A stretch of 64,000 bases of DNA, taken from the NCBI RefSeq assembly GCF_002752675.1, contig NZ_CP024608.1, positions 6,324,001 through 6,388,000 of the forward strand. Direction: 5' to 3'. Position 1 is the first letter of the stretch. Every line of letters starts with the position of its first letter. Positions 33,379 through 42,957 of this stretch are shown here, in pieces. This stretch comes from Massilia violaceinigra. GTDB taxonomy: Bacteria > Pseudomonadota > Gammaproteobacteria > Burkholderiales > Burkholderiaceae_D. Below the pieces are notes generated by a model. That model ran no database searches, had not been told where the DNA came from, and saw only the letters and a list, made by a program, of their open reading frames with translations. Position numbers and translations under genes: made by a program.

Positions 33379-33903
33379 TTACGCATCTTCGACAGGAAAA
33401 CCGTAGTGCGGCAACCTGTCATCCGGCAACCAAGGCCAGTCCGAGCGCCTTGCAATAGCTTGCCTAGCAGCAATGAATTCCTGTTCGGTCAGGAACATCC
33501 CGAAAAGATCGTTGCCGCCATTGATTGCGTAAAAATGGTAAGTAGAAGCCTCGAGACTTGCATTCACGATCTGGAAAAAGGCAACCGTGGCACGCTCCCA
33601 GCCATCGTTGTTCTGCTTACCGCTCTCCAGCACCTCCCAGATTACAAATTGCCTGCCACCGGCTTCAACGGTGTACCCAAGACCATCGTTGCTTTGGACC
33701 TCAGTGACTTTAAGTGGTGCCGCAGAATACTCCTTAAGCCGGGGCAACAACTCACTATAAGAGGTCAGGATACCCTGCTCCGCCAAACTTTCCGCGTCCA
33801 AAGTTACTAGCTGCTCGTAGTCCAGTGGGTTTACTGACACAGGCGGGGATGCTGGCTGGCTGACGCCCCACAGGCTTTTCAGGAGATCGACAAGTCGTTT
33901 CAT
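33379..33903 (-). CDS. Hypothetical protein, 174 residues
   Basis: A soluble protein with a mixed, normal composition. It begins MKRLVDLLKSLWGVSQPASP, and the conserved-looking end reads INGGNDLFGMFLTEQEFIAA and RRSDWPWLPDDRLPHYGFP. It has no signal peptide after the amphipathic start. The general look (acidic, small, single-domain, in an accessory island) resembles immunity-type proteins, but no toxin is adjacent and I cannot assign a family. Confidence 0.65.
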   Translation of the reverse strand: MKRLVDLLKSLWGVSQPASPPVSVNPLDYEQLVTLDAESLAEQGILTSYSELLPRLKEYSAAPLKVTEVQSNDGLGYTVEAGGRQFVIWEVLESGKQNNDGWERATVAFFQIVNASLEASTYHFYAINGGNDLFGMFLTEQEFIAARQAIARRSDWPWLPDDRLPHYGFPVEDA

Positions 33904-33906
33904 ACT

Positions 33907-34648
33907 TTGATTATAACGGGGTGGTTTGCTTATCTGGGCATCGTCCGGCCAAGTAAAAGCCGCCCGAGCAATAGGACTGCTTTGGGGCGGAAACTGTCAT
34001 ACGTGCCCGCGGTCCGCGCTAAGATGACGGCCGTATTCCCAGACAGACGTCGCCTTCACGAATGGATGCGAGCAGGTGTTTGGCAGAGCGTCCACGAGGC
34101 GCTCCTGCGGCGGCTCCGAGAGTATGACCAGATGTGGGATCGAGCCTGCATTGACGCAGCCAGCGTGCCGGCACCGGCTGGTGGCGAACATACTGCCCGA
34201 AACCCGACTGATCGCGGCAAGCTCGGCTGCAAACACCATTTACTGGTAGATCAGCGTGGACTGCCGCTGGTAGCCCAAATCACAGGGGCGCAGGTCCATG
34301 ATTCGCGCATGCTCATCCCTCTCCTGGAATCGATTCCGGCTGTTAAAGGGCTATCCGGCCGCGCGCGCAAACGTCCAAGTCAGCTACATGCTGATCGAGC
34401 CTACGCTTCAAGAGCACATCGGGCCTGGCTGCGCCGGCGAGGAATCTCAGCACGGATCGCACGCTACGGCGTCGAGTCACGCGAAGGGCTTGGCCGATGG
34501 CGTTGGGTTGTTGAACGCACCCTCGGGCGGCTACACCGTTTTTCGCAGACTGCGCATCCGTTATGAACGGCGAGCCGACATCCACCAGGCCTTTCGTTCG
34601 CTAGCCTGCTCACTCATCTGTTGGAGGTACGTCGAGAGGTTTTGTTAG
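33907..34648 (+). pseudogene. IS5-family (IS427-like) transposase, truncated and frameshifted
   Basis: The conserved part starts near 34030 (FPDRRRLHEWMRAGVWQSVHE). DDE elements are visible: D in CIDAASVPAP, D in LHADRAYASR, and E in WVVERTLGRLHRF. The normal N-terminal part of about 60 residues is missing. After HRF, near base 34545, the frame shifts: RRLRIRYERRADIHQAF and LACSLICWRY continue in another frame to 34648. It lies against the right inverted repeat. Confidence 0.85.
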
Positions 34649-34654
34649 GCGCTC

Positions 34655-35305
34655 TTAGCCCCGCCACACTGCCCGCGTACGCGCCAGCCAGCGGCGGCGC
34701 TCGGCCAGTCCCGCCGTGCCGCCGTTGATGCGCCTCGTTATCTCCACGACATCGTCGTCATCCGCCGCCTCGTTGCAGCCTTTCGCGACCCAGATGGCAG
34801 CCGCCGCGCCCAGGCACCAGCGGGCCGACAGCACCGCGTCGGGGTCGGCAACAAAATCCGGGGCCGACGGATAGCCCGTTCTCAACGTCGCCGTCGCCTG
34901 TGCATAGCTGTCCTTTCCAGTCAGCTGCAACAATCCGCGACCGCGGTACAGGTAGCCGTCGCCGGGAAGGTCGTTACCCAAACGGCCGCCGTACACCGCG
35001 TTGGCGAGCCGGACTTCATCGTTGGCGTACAAGGCCGGATCCAGCGGCCCACGCGGCAAGAAACGCTGCGGCCATACCTTGGGCAAACGCTGCGCGCTGT
35101 AGCGCAGGTTTTCCACCGCACGCGCGAGGGCGACGGTTTCATGCAGCACCTGCGCCATGAAATGGCTTACCCGCAATGCTGACGCGGCGATGCCGAAATG
35201 AACCAGGAAATGTTGCTCCATGCTGAAGGCGGTGCGGTAGACGGGGAGCGCGCGCGGGGCGAGCTGCTCGACCTGGCCGAGCGTGATAACGACGGGCTCG
35301 GCCAT
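34655..35305 (-). CDS. GH19-type lysozyme/chitinase-like protein
   Basis: 216 residues from the ATG at 35305 (AAGGAG upstream). It resembles endolysin-type GH19 enzymes: FMAQVLHETVALARAVENLRYSAQ carries the catalytic Glu (HET), followed by YLYRGRGLLQLTGKDSY and the ITRRINGG end. These enzymes cut the beta-1,4 bond of peptidoglycan or chitin. There is no signal peptide, as in phage-derived or T6SS-linked members. Its TAA stop is part of the TTA next to the IS5-type repeat. No holin or other phage genes are nearby. Confidence 0.85.
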   Translation of the reverse strand: MAEPVVITLGQVEQLAPRALPVYRTAFSMEQHFLVHFGIAASALRVSHFMAQVLHETVALARAVENLRYSAQRLPKVWPQRFLPRGPLDPALYANDEVRLANAVYGGRLGNDLPGDGYLYRGRGLLQLTGKDSYAQATATLRTGYPSAPDFVADPDAVLSARWCLGAAAAIWVAKGCNEAADDDDVVEITRRINGGTAGLAERRRWLARTRAVWRG

Positions 35306-35414
35306 GGCGGGCTCCTTCGCGGTGCGGTAGCTCCCATCGTATTGACTCTGCCGCCGCCGGACACCAAGCGTATCAAATGATGGGACGTTAGCGCCCAGCC
35401 CTTCCTCATCGTCT

Positions 35415-37352
35415 TCAGCTCCCACCCACCTCCCGGAAATCGGCATCGACCACGTCGTCGCCCCGGCCCGCGCCCGCCTGCCCGGAACCGGCCTGCGCAC
35501 CGCCCTGCTGTCCCTGCCCCGCCCCGTCGCCTTGCTGCTGGTACAGTTTTTCGCCAATGCCCTGCGCCGCGGTGGAGAAGGCTGCGATGCGTGTGTCTAT
35601 CTCGTCCTTGCTGCCGGTAAGCAAGGCGGCGTCGAGGCGGTCGATGGCTGCCTGGATGCGCTCGCGCACCGGGGCGTCCAGGCCCGCGCCATGCTCGTCG
35701 AGTTGCTTGCGGGTTGCATGGACCAGCGCATCGCCACGGTTGCGGGCGTCGGCCAGTTCGCGCGCGCGGCGGTCTTCGTCGGCGTGGGCCAGCGCGTCCT
35801 GCACCATTTTCTGGATCTCGGCTTCGCTCAGCCCCGAATTGGCCTTGATGGTGACCTGGTTGGCCTTGCCGGTAGCCTTGTCCACCGCGCTGACGTGCAG
35901 GATGCCGTTGGCGTCGATATCGAAGCTGACCTCGATCTGCGGCATGCCGCGCGGCGCCGGCGCAATGCCGACCAGATTGAATTCGCCCAGCAACTTGTTG
36001 CCCGCGACAATTTCGCGTTCGCCCTGGTAGACCTTGACCGTCACGGCCGGCTGGTTGTCGTCGGCGGTCGAGAACACCTGGCTGAATTTGGTGGGAATGG
36101 TGGTGTTGCGGGGGATCATTTTGGTCATCACCCCACCCAGGGTTTCAATGCCGAGCGAGAGCGGAGTCACGTCCATCAGCAGCACGTCGGAGCGCTCGCC
36201 GGAGAGCACCGCGCCCTGGATGGCCGCGCCTACCGCCACCGCCTCGTCGGGATTGACATCCTTGCGGGCGTCGCGCCCGAAAAATTCGCGCACCTTTTCC
36301 TGCACCTTGGGCATGCGCGTCATGCCGCCTACCAGGATGACGTCGCCGATCTGCTCCCTGGCCAGGTTGGCATCCTTGAGCGCAAGCCGGCACGGCGCGA
36401 TGGTGCGGTCGATCAGCTCGTCGACCAGGGCTTCCAGGGTCGCACGCGACAGACGCAGGTTGAGGTGGGCCGGGGCGCCGCTGGACATGGCAATGTAGGG
36501 CTCGTTGATGTCGGTCTGCTGGGTCGAGGACAGTTCGATCTTGGCGCGCTCGGCCGCGCTCTTAATGCGCTGCAATGCAATCGGGTCGCGCCCCAGGTCG
36601 ATGCCGCTGTGCTTCTTGAATTCGGCGATGATGTGGTCGATCACGCGCTGGTCGAAATCTTCGCCGCCGAGGAAGGTGTCGCCATTGGTGGACAGCACCT
36701 CGAACTGCTTGTCGCCTTCCAGCTCGGCGATCTCGATGATGGAGATGTCGAAGGTGCCGCCGCCCAGGTCGTACACGGCCACCTTGCGGTCGCCGCGCGC
36801 GGCCTTGTCGAGGCCGAAGGCGAGCGCGGCGGCGGTCGGTTCGTTGATGATGCGGCGCACTTCCAGGCCGGCGATGCGGCCGGCATCTTTCGTGGCCTGG
36901 CGCTGGGCGTCATTGAAATAGGCGGGCACCGTGATGACGGCGTCGCCGACGGGCCCGCCCAGATAATCCTCGGCCGTCTTTTTCATCTTGCGCAGCACCT
37001 CGGCCGACACCTGCTGGGGCGCCAGGCGCTTGCCGCGCACTTCGACCCAGGCGTCGCCATTATCGGCGCGCACGATCTTGAAAGGCATCAGATGGATGTC
37101 TTTCTGCACTTCCGCCTCGTCGAACTTGCGCCCGATCAGGCGCTTGACGGCGAACAGCGTATTTTGCGGATTGGTCACCGCCTGGCGCCTGGCCGGCGCC
37201 CCCACCAGAATTTCGCCATGGTCCTGGTAGGCCACCACCGAGGGCGTGGTGCGCGCGCCCTCCGCGTTCTCGATCACCCGGGCCTGGCCGCCTTCCATCA
37301 CGGCGACGCAGGAGTTGGTGGTGCCGAGATCGATACCGATGATCTTGCTCAT
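35415..37352 (-). CDS. dnaK: Hsp70 chaperone DnaK, stand-alone copy
   Basis: 645 residues from the ATG at 37352 (GGAGGAGG RBS). It has the complete nucleotide-binding domain ([45 protein letters not shown]), the linker [14 protein letters not shown], the substrate-binding domain ([21 protein letters not shown]) and a helical lid with a Gly/Gln-rich tail ending [11 protein letters not shown]. It refolds proteins with DnaJ and GrpE. Neither dnaJ nor grpE is adjacent, so this is likely an extra copy rather than the main heat-shock operon. A GC-rich inverted repeat lies 46-76 bases upstream. Confidence 0.95.
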   Translation of the reverse strand: MSKIIGIDLGTTNSCVAVMEGGQARVIENAEGARTTPSVVAYQDHGEILVGAPARRQAVTNPQNTLFAVKRLIGRKFDEAEVQKDIHLMPFKIVRADNGDAWVEVRGKRLAPQQVSAEVLRKMKKTAEDYLGGPVGDAVITVPAYFNDAQRQATKDAGRIAGLEVRRIINEPTAAALAFGLDKAARGDRKVAVYDLGGGTFDISIIEIAELEGDKQFEVLSTNGDTFLGGEDFDQRVIDHIIAEFKKHSGIDLGRDPIALQRIKSAAERAKIELSSTQQTDINEPYIAMSSGAPAHLNLRLSRATLEALVDELIDRTIAPCRLALKDANLAREQIGDVILVGGMTRMPKVQEKVREFFGRDARKDVNPDEAVAVGAAIQGAVLSGERSDVLLMDVTPLSLGIETLGGVMTKMIPRNTTIPTKFSQVFSTADDNQPAVTVKVYQGEREIVAGNKLLGEFNLVGIAPAPRGMPQIEVSFDIDANGILHVSAVDKATGKANQVTIKANSGLSEAEIQKMVQDALAHADEDRRARELADARNRGDALVHATRKQLDEHGAGLDAPVRERIQAAIDRLDAALLTGSKDEIDTRIAAFSTAAQGIGEKLYQQQGDGAGQGQQGGAQAGSGQAGAGRGDDVVDADFREVGGS

Positions 37353-37843
37353 GTCCTCCTCCGTGGATGAGTTTGCCAACGCGCCCCCCAGACGTGCGCG
37401 CGCGGTCACATATAAATAGACCGCGCGCCCGCCAAAACGCTCCCGCTAACGTTCGCGGACACGATCTATATCAAACTTAGCGGTTTTCACGATAGGCATC
37501 TCGGCCGAGTCCGATTGCCTTATGCCGCTCATTCTCGCGCGCTTTCCCACAGGTCGTCGGATAATCCTTCACTTCCCCCTCCAAGCCGCCATTAATAATA
37601 TTTCCAATTGCAACTGATTCTAAATACCAATCAAATCCGGTTAGCAATTTTTACGCTAAGTCAGCCGTTGACGATTATCAAATCAACCACATCAAGCCGG
37701 CAGGATAATAAACTAACACGTGGAAAGTGCTCTAAGCCGCCGCGTGACGCTGATTATAAAGACGTGAATACGTGAATACGCAGCACCAGTATTTCATGAT
37801 ATTCGCCATCTAAACCCAAGCTATTTCATTCTTCAATCCCGCC
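37353..37843. other. Divergent intergenic region between dnaK and the polysaccharide locus
   Basis: 491 bases, AT-rich in the middle. It holds the dnaK upstream repeat (37398-37428) and, near the first polysaccharide gene, a short direct repeat ACGTGAATACGTGAATACG (37762-37780). No classical promoter is obvious for the rightward gene, and no gene is supported. Confidence 0.4.
37398..37428. promoter_or_regulatory. 10-bp perfect inverted repeat upstream of dnaK
   Basis: GCGCGCGGTC and GACCGCGCGC flank an 11-base AT-only-like centre (TATTTATATGT on the dnaK strand). The AT centre inside GC arms is unlike the CIRCE element. It may be an operator overlapping a -10, or an RNA hairpin in the 5' leader; which one cannot be told from sequence. 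Confidence 0.5.
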
Positions 37844-39823
37844 ATGCAGACCCCCATTACAAATCCGCTTAGCCAATTCTGTACCGGATTGGTCACCATG
37901 AACCGGACTGCCAAAATCGCGCTGATGGTCATGGTCGATCTGCTCGCCCTGCCGGCGTGCTTTCTGGTGGCCATGCTGCTGCGGCTGGGCGACACCGCAT
38001 CGGCGCTGCAGTACCCGGCCGCCTATCTGCTGGTGCCGCTGCTGACGGTCGGCGCATTTTCGCTGTCGGACCTGTACCGCGCCGTCATCCGCTTTATCGA
38101 CCAGCGCATGCTGGCCGTGACCGGCTTCACCCTGGCGCTGGCGACGCTGTCGGTGTACCTGATCATGGTCGGCATCAACTACGACACGTTCCCGCGCAGT
38201 GCGCTGGTCATTTACTGGTTTATCGCGTTTTCCTACGTGCTCACCTCGCGCATGACGGTGCGCAATTTCCTGCGCAAGCAGATGAACGACGCGCCCGCGG
38301 CCGACCACGCGGTGGCCATCTACGGCGCCGGCGAGCCGGGCGCACAGCTGGCGCTGACAATGCGTACCAGCAATCAATACCGCCCCGTATGCTTTTTCGA
38401 CGACAAGCGCGCATTCAACGAGCGCACCATCGCCGGCCTGCGCGTGTTCCATACGGAACGCCTGGCGGACGCGGTGCGCAGCCTGGGCGTGCGTTCGGTG
38501 ATCATCGCCCTGCCCTCGGTATCGCCCCAGCGCCTGCGCGACATCATGGAGCGCCTGGCGCTGGCCGGCGTGAACACGCGCATCCTGTGCCGCCTGCTCG
38601 ACCTGGCCGACGGCGCCACGCCCCTGCAAGCGGTGCGCGACCTCAAGTTCGAGGACTTGCTGGGCCGCAAACCGGTGCCGCCGCGCACCGACCTGGTCGA
38701 CCGCTGCGTGCGCGGCAAGCGCGTGCTGGTGACCGGCGCCGGCGGCTCCATCGGAAGCGAGCTGTGCCGCCAGATCGTCACCCTGGCCCCGGCCCACCTG
38801 CATCTGGTCGACCATTCCGAATTCGCGCTGTACACCATCCGCCAGGAATTGCTGGGCCGGCATCCGGAGATGCGCATCAGCGCGCACCTGGGCTCGGTAT
38901 GCAGCGCGCGCCTGGTCGAGCGCATCCTGCAGGAAAACACCATCGACACCATCTACCACGCCGCCGCCTACAAGCATGTACCCCTGGTCGAAAGCAACAT
39001 CGTCGCCGGCCTGCGCAACAACGTGCTCGGTTCACAAGTGATCGCGGCCGCCGCCGCCAAGTTCAAGGTGCGCACCTGCGTGCTCATTTCCAGCGACAAG
39101 GCGGTGCGCCCGACCAACATCATGGGGGCGAGCAAGCGTATCGCCGAACTGATCTTCCAGGCGGCCGCCACCACCCACGGGACGGACACCACCTTTTGCA
39201 TGGTGCGTTTTGGCAACGTTCTAGGCTCGTCGGGCTCGGTGATTCCCCTGTTCCAGCGCCAGTTGGCGCATGGCGGACCGCTGACGATTACCCATCCGGA
39301 CGTGTCGCGCTATTTCATGCTGATCGCCGAGGCGGCGCAACTGGTGATCCAGGCCGGCGCCATGGCCGAGGGCGGCGACGTGTTCGTGCTCGATATGGGC
39401 GAGCCGGTCCGCATCGTCGATCTGGCGCGCAGCATGATCATGATGTCGGGACTGACCGAAAAGACGGCGCAGAACCCCGAAGGCGACATCGGCCTCAAGT
39501 TCGTGGGCCTGTTTCCCGGCGAAAAACTGTACGAGGAATTGCTTACGGAGGGAAAGGTTTTTCCCAGCGACCATCCGCGCATCATGCGCATGAAAGAACA
39601 CGCGCTCGATCCCGGCGTGCTCGACACTTATATTACCTGCCTGATGCTGGCTTGTAATACCCACGATCGCGGCATGATCGAATCGATGGTCAAGGCAATT
39701 GTGTCCGAATATACGCCGCAGCCGCATGGCGCGCCAGTCCAGCGTTCACCGGCGGCGGTGGCCCCGCCCGATAAAAACCGGCCCGCACTATTACGCAGTT
39801 TCTCGCCCGACCGCATCGAATAA
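37844..39823 (+). CDS. Membrane-bound nucleotide-sugar 4,6-dehydratase (WbpM/PglF/CapD type)
   Basis: A 659-residue protein with four transmembrane helices (about 20-140), an N-terminal Rossmann-like CoA-binding region (about 150-280) and the SDR dehydratase domain starting at GAGGSIGSELCRQI (about 296). The motif ISSDKAVRPTNIMGASKR has Met in place of the usual Tyr, as in the WbpM subfamily. It converts UDP-GlcNAc to the 4-keto-6-deoxy intermediate used for bacillosamine, QuiNAc or FucNAc synthesis. It is the first gene of the rightward locus, 88 bases from the next. Confidence 0.92.
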   Translation: MQTPITNPLSQFCTGLVTMNRTAKIALMVMVDLLALPACFLVAMLLRLGDTASALQYPAAYLLVPLLTVGAFSLSDLYRAVIRFIDQRMLAVTGFTLALATLSVYLIMVGINYDTFPRSALVIYWFIAFSYVLTSRMTVRNFLRKQMNDAPAADHAVAIYGAGEPGAQLALTMRTSNQYRPVCFFDDKRAFNERTIAGLRVFHTERLADAVRSLGVRSVIIALPSVSPQRLRDIMERLALAGVNTRILCRLLDLADGATPLQAVRDLKFEDLLGRKPVPPRTDLVDRCVRGKRVLVTGAGGSIGSELCRQIVTLAPAHLHLVDHSEFALYTIRQELLGRHPEMRISAHLGSVCSARLVERILQENTIDTIYHAAAYKHVPLVESNIVAGLRNNVLGSQVIAAAAAKFKVRTCVLISSDKAVRPTNIMGASKRIAELIFQAAATTHGTDTTFCMVRFGNVLGSSGSVIPLFQRQLAHGGPLTITHPDVSRYFMLIAEAAQLVIQAGAMAEGGDVFVLDMGEPVRIVDLARSMIMMSGLTEKTAQNPEGDIGLKFVGLFPGEKLYEELLTEGKVFPSDHPRIMRMKEHALDPGVLDTYITCLMLACNTHDRGMIESMVKAIVSEYTPQPHGAPVQRSPAAVAPPDKNRPALLRSFSPDRIE

Positions 39824-39911
39824 ATAAGGTCCGGCATAACCAAGATCGGCCCGTAACGCTTTCCGGCGCCTGATCCGGATTTACCCAATTTTCAGTACGG
39901 AGATAATATCC

Positions 39912-41240
39912 ATGCGCGACCAACATGCAAGCCGCCATTTAGTGCAGTTAATCGAGAAACTCGATCAACGCAGCGCTGTCATCGGCATTATCGGGCTGGG
40001 CTATGTGGGCTTGCCGCTCAGCCTGCGCTATGCCCAGGCCGGCTTCCGGGTGCTCGGCATCGATATCGATCCGGCCAAGGTGGCGCGCCTGAACGCCGGC
40101 GCCAGCTACATCGAGCATATTTCCGCTACCGCCATCGGGGCGGCGCTGGCGGCCGGCTTCGAGGCCACCAGCGACTTTGCGCGCGCGGCCGAGGCCGACG
40201 CCCTGATCATCTGCGTACCGACCCCGCTCAACGCCTACCGCGAACCGGACCTGTCGTTCGTGCTGGCCACGGCCGACGCCCTGCTGCCCCACTTGCACGC
40301 CGGCCAGGTGGTTTCGCTCGAAAGCACCACCTACCCCGGCACCACCGACGAGGAACTGCGCCCGCGCATCGCTTCACGCGGCCTGACCGTCGGCGACGAC
40401 ATCTTCCTGGTGTTTTCGCCGGAGCGCGAAGACCCCGGCAACCCCGATTACGAAACGCGCACCATTCCCAAGGTCTGCGGCGGCGACACGCCGGACTGCC
40501 TGCGCGCCGGCATCGCGCTCTACAGCCCGGCAATCGACCAGGTGGTGCCGGTCAGTTCCACCCGCGCCGCCGAACTGACCAAGCTGCTCGAAAACATCCA
40601 CCGCGCCGTCAACATCGGCCTGGTCAATGAAATGAAGATTATCGCCGACAAGATGGATATCGATATCCACGAGGTGATCCGCGCCGCCGCCACCAAGCCG
40701 TTCGGCTTCACGCCCTACTATCCGGGGCCCGGCCTGGGCGGGCACTGCATTCCGATCGACCCCTTTTACCTGACCTGGAAGGCGCGCCAGTACGGCCTGC
40801 ACACCCGTTTCATCGAACTGGCCGGCGAAATCAACAGCGACATGCCGCATTGGGTCATCGGCAAGCTGGCCGACGCGCTCAACGAGCGGTCGCGCTCGAT
40901 CCGCGGCAGCCGCGTGCTGGTGCTTGGCATCGCCTACAAGAAAAACGTCGAGGACATGCGCGAATCGCCGTCAGTCGAGCTGATGGAAATCCTGCGCGCC
41001 AAGGGTGCCCTGGTCGACTATTCCGATCCGCACGTGCCGGTGTTTCCGCCCATGCGAGAACACCATTTCGACCTCGCCAGCGTGCCTCTGACGCCAGCGT
41101 CGATCGCGTCCTACGACGTGCTGCTCTTGGCCACCAGCCACAGCGCCTTCGATTACGCGCTGATACAGCAGCACGCCGCCTTGATCATCGACACGCGCGG
41201 GGTCTACCTGGACCGGCTGCCGAATGTCGTCAAGGCTTGA
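39912..41240 (+). CDS. wbpA: UDP-N-acetylglucosamine 6-dehydrogenase (WbpA/WbpO type)
   Basis: This 442-residue nucleotide-sugar dehydrogenase has an NAD-binding Rossmann start ([20 protein letters not shown]), the catalytic Cys in [16 protein letters not shown] (about residue 278) and the C-terminal UDP-binding domain. It oxidises C6 of UDP-GlcNAc to the uronic acid with two NAD+. Because the following genes are of the WbpB-WbpD-WbpE type, UDP-GlcNAcA is the likely product, rather than UDP-glucuronate. Confidence 0.9.
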   Translation: MRDQHASRHLVQLIEKLDQRSAVIGIIGLGYVGLPLSLRYAQAGFRVLGIDIDPAKVARLNAGASYIEHISATAIGAALAAGFEATSDFARAAEADALIICVPTPLNAYREPDLSFVLATADALLPHLHAGQVVSLESTTYPGTTDEELRPRIASRGLTVGDDIFLVFSPEREDPGNPDYETRTIPKVCGGDTPDCLRAGIALYSPAIDQVVPVSSTRAAELTKLLENIHRAVNIGLVNEMKIIADKMDIDIHEVIRAAATKPFGFTPYYPGPGLGGHCIPIDPFYLTWKARQYGLHTRFIELAGEINSDMPHWVIGKLADALNERSRSIRGSRVLVLGIAYKKNVEDMRESPSVELMEILRAKGALVDYSDPHVPVFPPMREHHFDLASVPLTPASIASYDVLLLATSHSAFDYALIQQHAALIIDTRGVYLDRLPNVVKA

Positions 41241-41262
41241 ACCTTCGATTTGGAGAGTGATC

Positions 41263-42324
41263 ATGCACTATTTCCCGCCCCCCGTTCTCGACCGCCGCAT
41301 CCGCTTTGCGCTGGTCGGTTGCGGCCGTATTGCCCACAACCATTTCAATGCCATCGTCCAGCACCAGGACCGTTGCGAGCTGACCGGCGTGTGCGACATC
41401 GACCCGGTGGCGCTGGCCGCGGCCAGCAAGCGCACCGGCGCGCGGCCCTACCGCGGCCTGGGCGAGATGCTGGCCAAGTGCAATGCCGACGCCTTCATCA
41501 TCTGCACCCCGTCCGGCCTGCATCCGGAGCAGGCGGTGCAAATCGCCGCCAGCGGGCGCCACGTGATCACCGAAAAACCCATGGCCACGCGCTGGGAAGA
41601 CGGCAAGCGCATGGTGGCCGCCTGCGACGCGGCGGGTGTGCGCATGTTCGTGGTCAAGCAGAACCGGCGCAACGCCACCTTGCAGCTGCTCAAAAGTGCG
41701 GTCGATAAAAGGCGTTTCGGGCGCATCTACATGGTCAACCTGAACGTGTTCTGGACCCGCCCGGACGACTATTACAACAGCGCCAAATGGCGCGGCACCT
41801 GGGAATACGATGGCGGCGCCTTCATGAACCAGGCCAGCCACTACGTCGACCTGATCGACTGGATCGTCGGCCCGGTCGAGAGCCTGCAAGCCTACACGGC
41901 GACCCTGGCGCGCGATATCGAGGTCGAGGACACCGGCGTCATCAGCCTGCGCTGGCGCAACGGCGCGCTGGGGTCGATGAACGTGACCATGCTGACTTAT
42001 CCGCGCAACCTGGAAGGCTCGATCACCATCCTGGGCGAACGCGGCACGGTGCGCATCGGCGGCGTGGCGGTCAATGAGGTGCAGCAATGGGAGTTCGCCG
42101 AACCGGACGAGGACGATGCGCGGGTGCACGACGCCAGCTACCAGACCACCTCGGTCTACGGCTTCGGCCATCCGCTGTATTACGACAATGTGATCAAGGT
42201 GCTGCGCGGCGAAGCCGAGCCGGAAACCGATGGCCGCGAGGGACTCAAGTCGCTCGAAGTGCTTATTGCCGCCTACAAGTCGGCGCGCGACGGCAAGCGC
42301 GTGGCCTTGCCGCTGGAGTACTGA
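41263..42324 (+). CDS. wbpB: Gfo/Idh/MocA oxidoreductase (WbpB type)
   Basis: 353 residues from the ATG at 41263. The NAD-binding start is [20 protein letters not shown], and [14 protein letters not shown] carries the family EKP motif. The middle shows the [23 protein letters not shown] region with a His typical of sugar-acid 3-dehydrogenases. It would oxidise C3 of UDP-GlcNAcA to give the 3-keto substrate of the aminotransferase two genes downstream. It is separated by 22 bases from wbpA and two from the acetyltransferase. Confidence 0.9.
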   Translation: MHYFPPPVLDRRIRFALVGCGRIAHNHFNAIVQHQDRCELTGVCDIDPVALAAASKRTGARPYRGLGEMLAKCNADAFIICTPSGLHPEQAVQIAASGRHVITEKPMATRWEDGKRMVAACDAAGVRMFVVKQNRRNATLQLLKSAVDKRRFGRIYMVNLNVFWTRPDDYYNSAKWRGTWEYDGGAFMNQASHYVDLIDWIVGPVESLQAYTATLARDIEVEDTGVISLRWRNGALGSMNVTMLTYPRNLEGSITILGERGTVRIGGVAVNEVQQWEFAEPDEDDARVHDASYQTTSVYGFGHPLYYDNVIKVLRGEAEPETDGREGLKSLEVLIAAYKSARDGKRVALPLEY

Positions 42325-42326
42325 AC

Positions 42327-42932
42327 ATGGACCAGGCCATCATTGAAGCGAGCGCCATCGTCGACCCCGGCGCCACCCTGGGCGCGGGCACCCGAGTCTG
42401 GCACTTCTCCCACGTGTGCGGCGGCGCGCGCATCGGCGCGGGCTGCTCGCTGGGGCAGAACGTGTTCGTCGGTAACGACGTGCTGATCGGCGACCGGGTC
42501 AGGATCCAGAACAATGTGTCGGTGTACGACGCCGTAACCATCGAGGACGAGGTGTTCTGCGGCCCCAGCATGGTGTTTACCAACGTCTGGAATCCGCGCG
42601 CGGCCATCGTGCGCAAGGATGCCTACCGGCGCACCCTGGTGCGGCGCGGGGCCAGCATCGGCGCCAACGCCACCATCGTGTGCGGCGTCACCATCGGGCG
42701 CTATGCATTCATCGGCGCCGGGGCCGTGGTCACGCGCGACGTGCCCGATTTCGCGCTGATGGTGGGCGTGCCGGCGCGCCAGAGCGGCTGGATCGGGCGC
42801 CATGGCGAGCGCCTGGCCCTGCCCATGGGACAGGACGGCGAGGCCACCTGCCCCCATACGGGCGAACGCTACCGGGTGCGCGGCGGGGTGTGCACCCTGG
42901 CCGGCGAGCGCGCCTCTTTATTGATCGATTGA
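42327..42932 (+). CDS. wbpD: Hexapeptide-repeat N-acetyltransferase (WbpD type)
   Basis: A 201-residue left-handed beta-helix protein. Repeats such as [38 protein letters not shown] and [11 protein letters not shown] are typical of the enzyme that acetylates the C3 amino group of UDP-2-acetamido-3-amino-uronic acid. A short C-terminal segment with Cys pairs ([16 protein letters not shown]) resembles a small metal-binding extension. Its start lies two bases after the wbpB-like stop, indicating translational coupling. Confidence 0.88.
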   Translation: MDQAIIEASAIVDPGATLGAGTRVWHFSHVCGGARIGAGCSLGQNVFVGNDVLIGDRVRIQNNVSVYDAVTIEDEVFCGPSMVFTNVWNPRAAIVRKDAYRRTLVRRGASIGANATIVCGVTIGRYAFIGAGAVVTRDVPDFALMVGVPARQSGWIGRHGERLALPMGQDGEATCPHTGERYRVRGGVCTLAGERASLLID

Positions 42933-42957
42933 CCTGCCAGCGAACGGACCGACCATC

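Larger units (their letters stand above)
31113..34654. mobile_element. IS5-type inverted repeats bounding a 3.5-kb segment with passenger genes
   Basis: The left end GAGTGCCTAACAAAACC (31113-31129) and the right end GGTTTTGTTAGGCGCTC (34638-34654) are inverted copies with one mismatch. Both are flanked by TTA (31110-31112 and 34655-34657), a plausible target duplication. Inside are a small ORF, a FAD oxidase, an unknown gene and a decayed IS5-family transposase at the right end. The order suggests an IS carrying passenger genes, or the remains of two IS copies. GC content looks lower than in the surroundings. Confidence 0.7.

Noticed and set aside
33379..33903. Immunity gene of a toxin pair
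   Set aside because: The composition would fit, but no toxin, polymorphic-toxin tip or T6SS gene is adjacent, so the function was left open.
34655..35305. GH19 enzyme as evidence of a prophage
   Set aside because: No phage structural, integrase or holin genes in the surrounding DNA; a lone lysozyme-like gene with a relic copy is better explained by IS rearrangement.
35532..37370. A 612-codon open frame opposite dnaK
   Set aside because: A typical antisense shadow of dnaK, well known to occur in GC-rich genomes; no independent evidence of translation.
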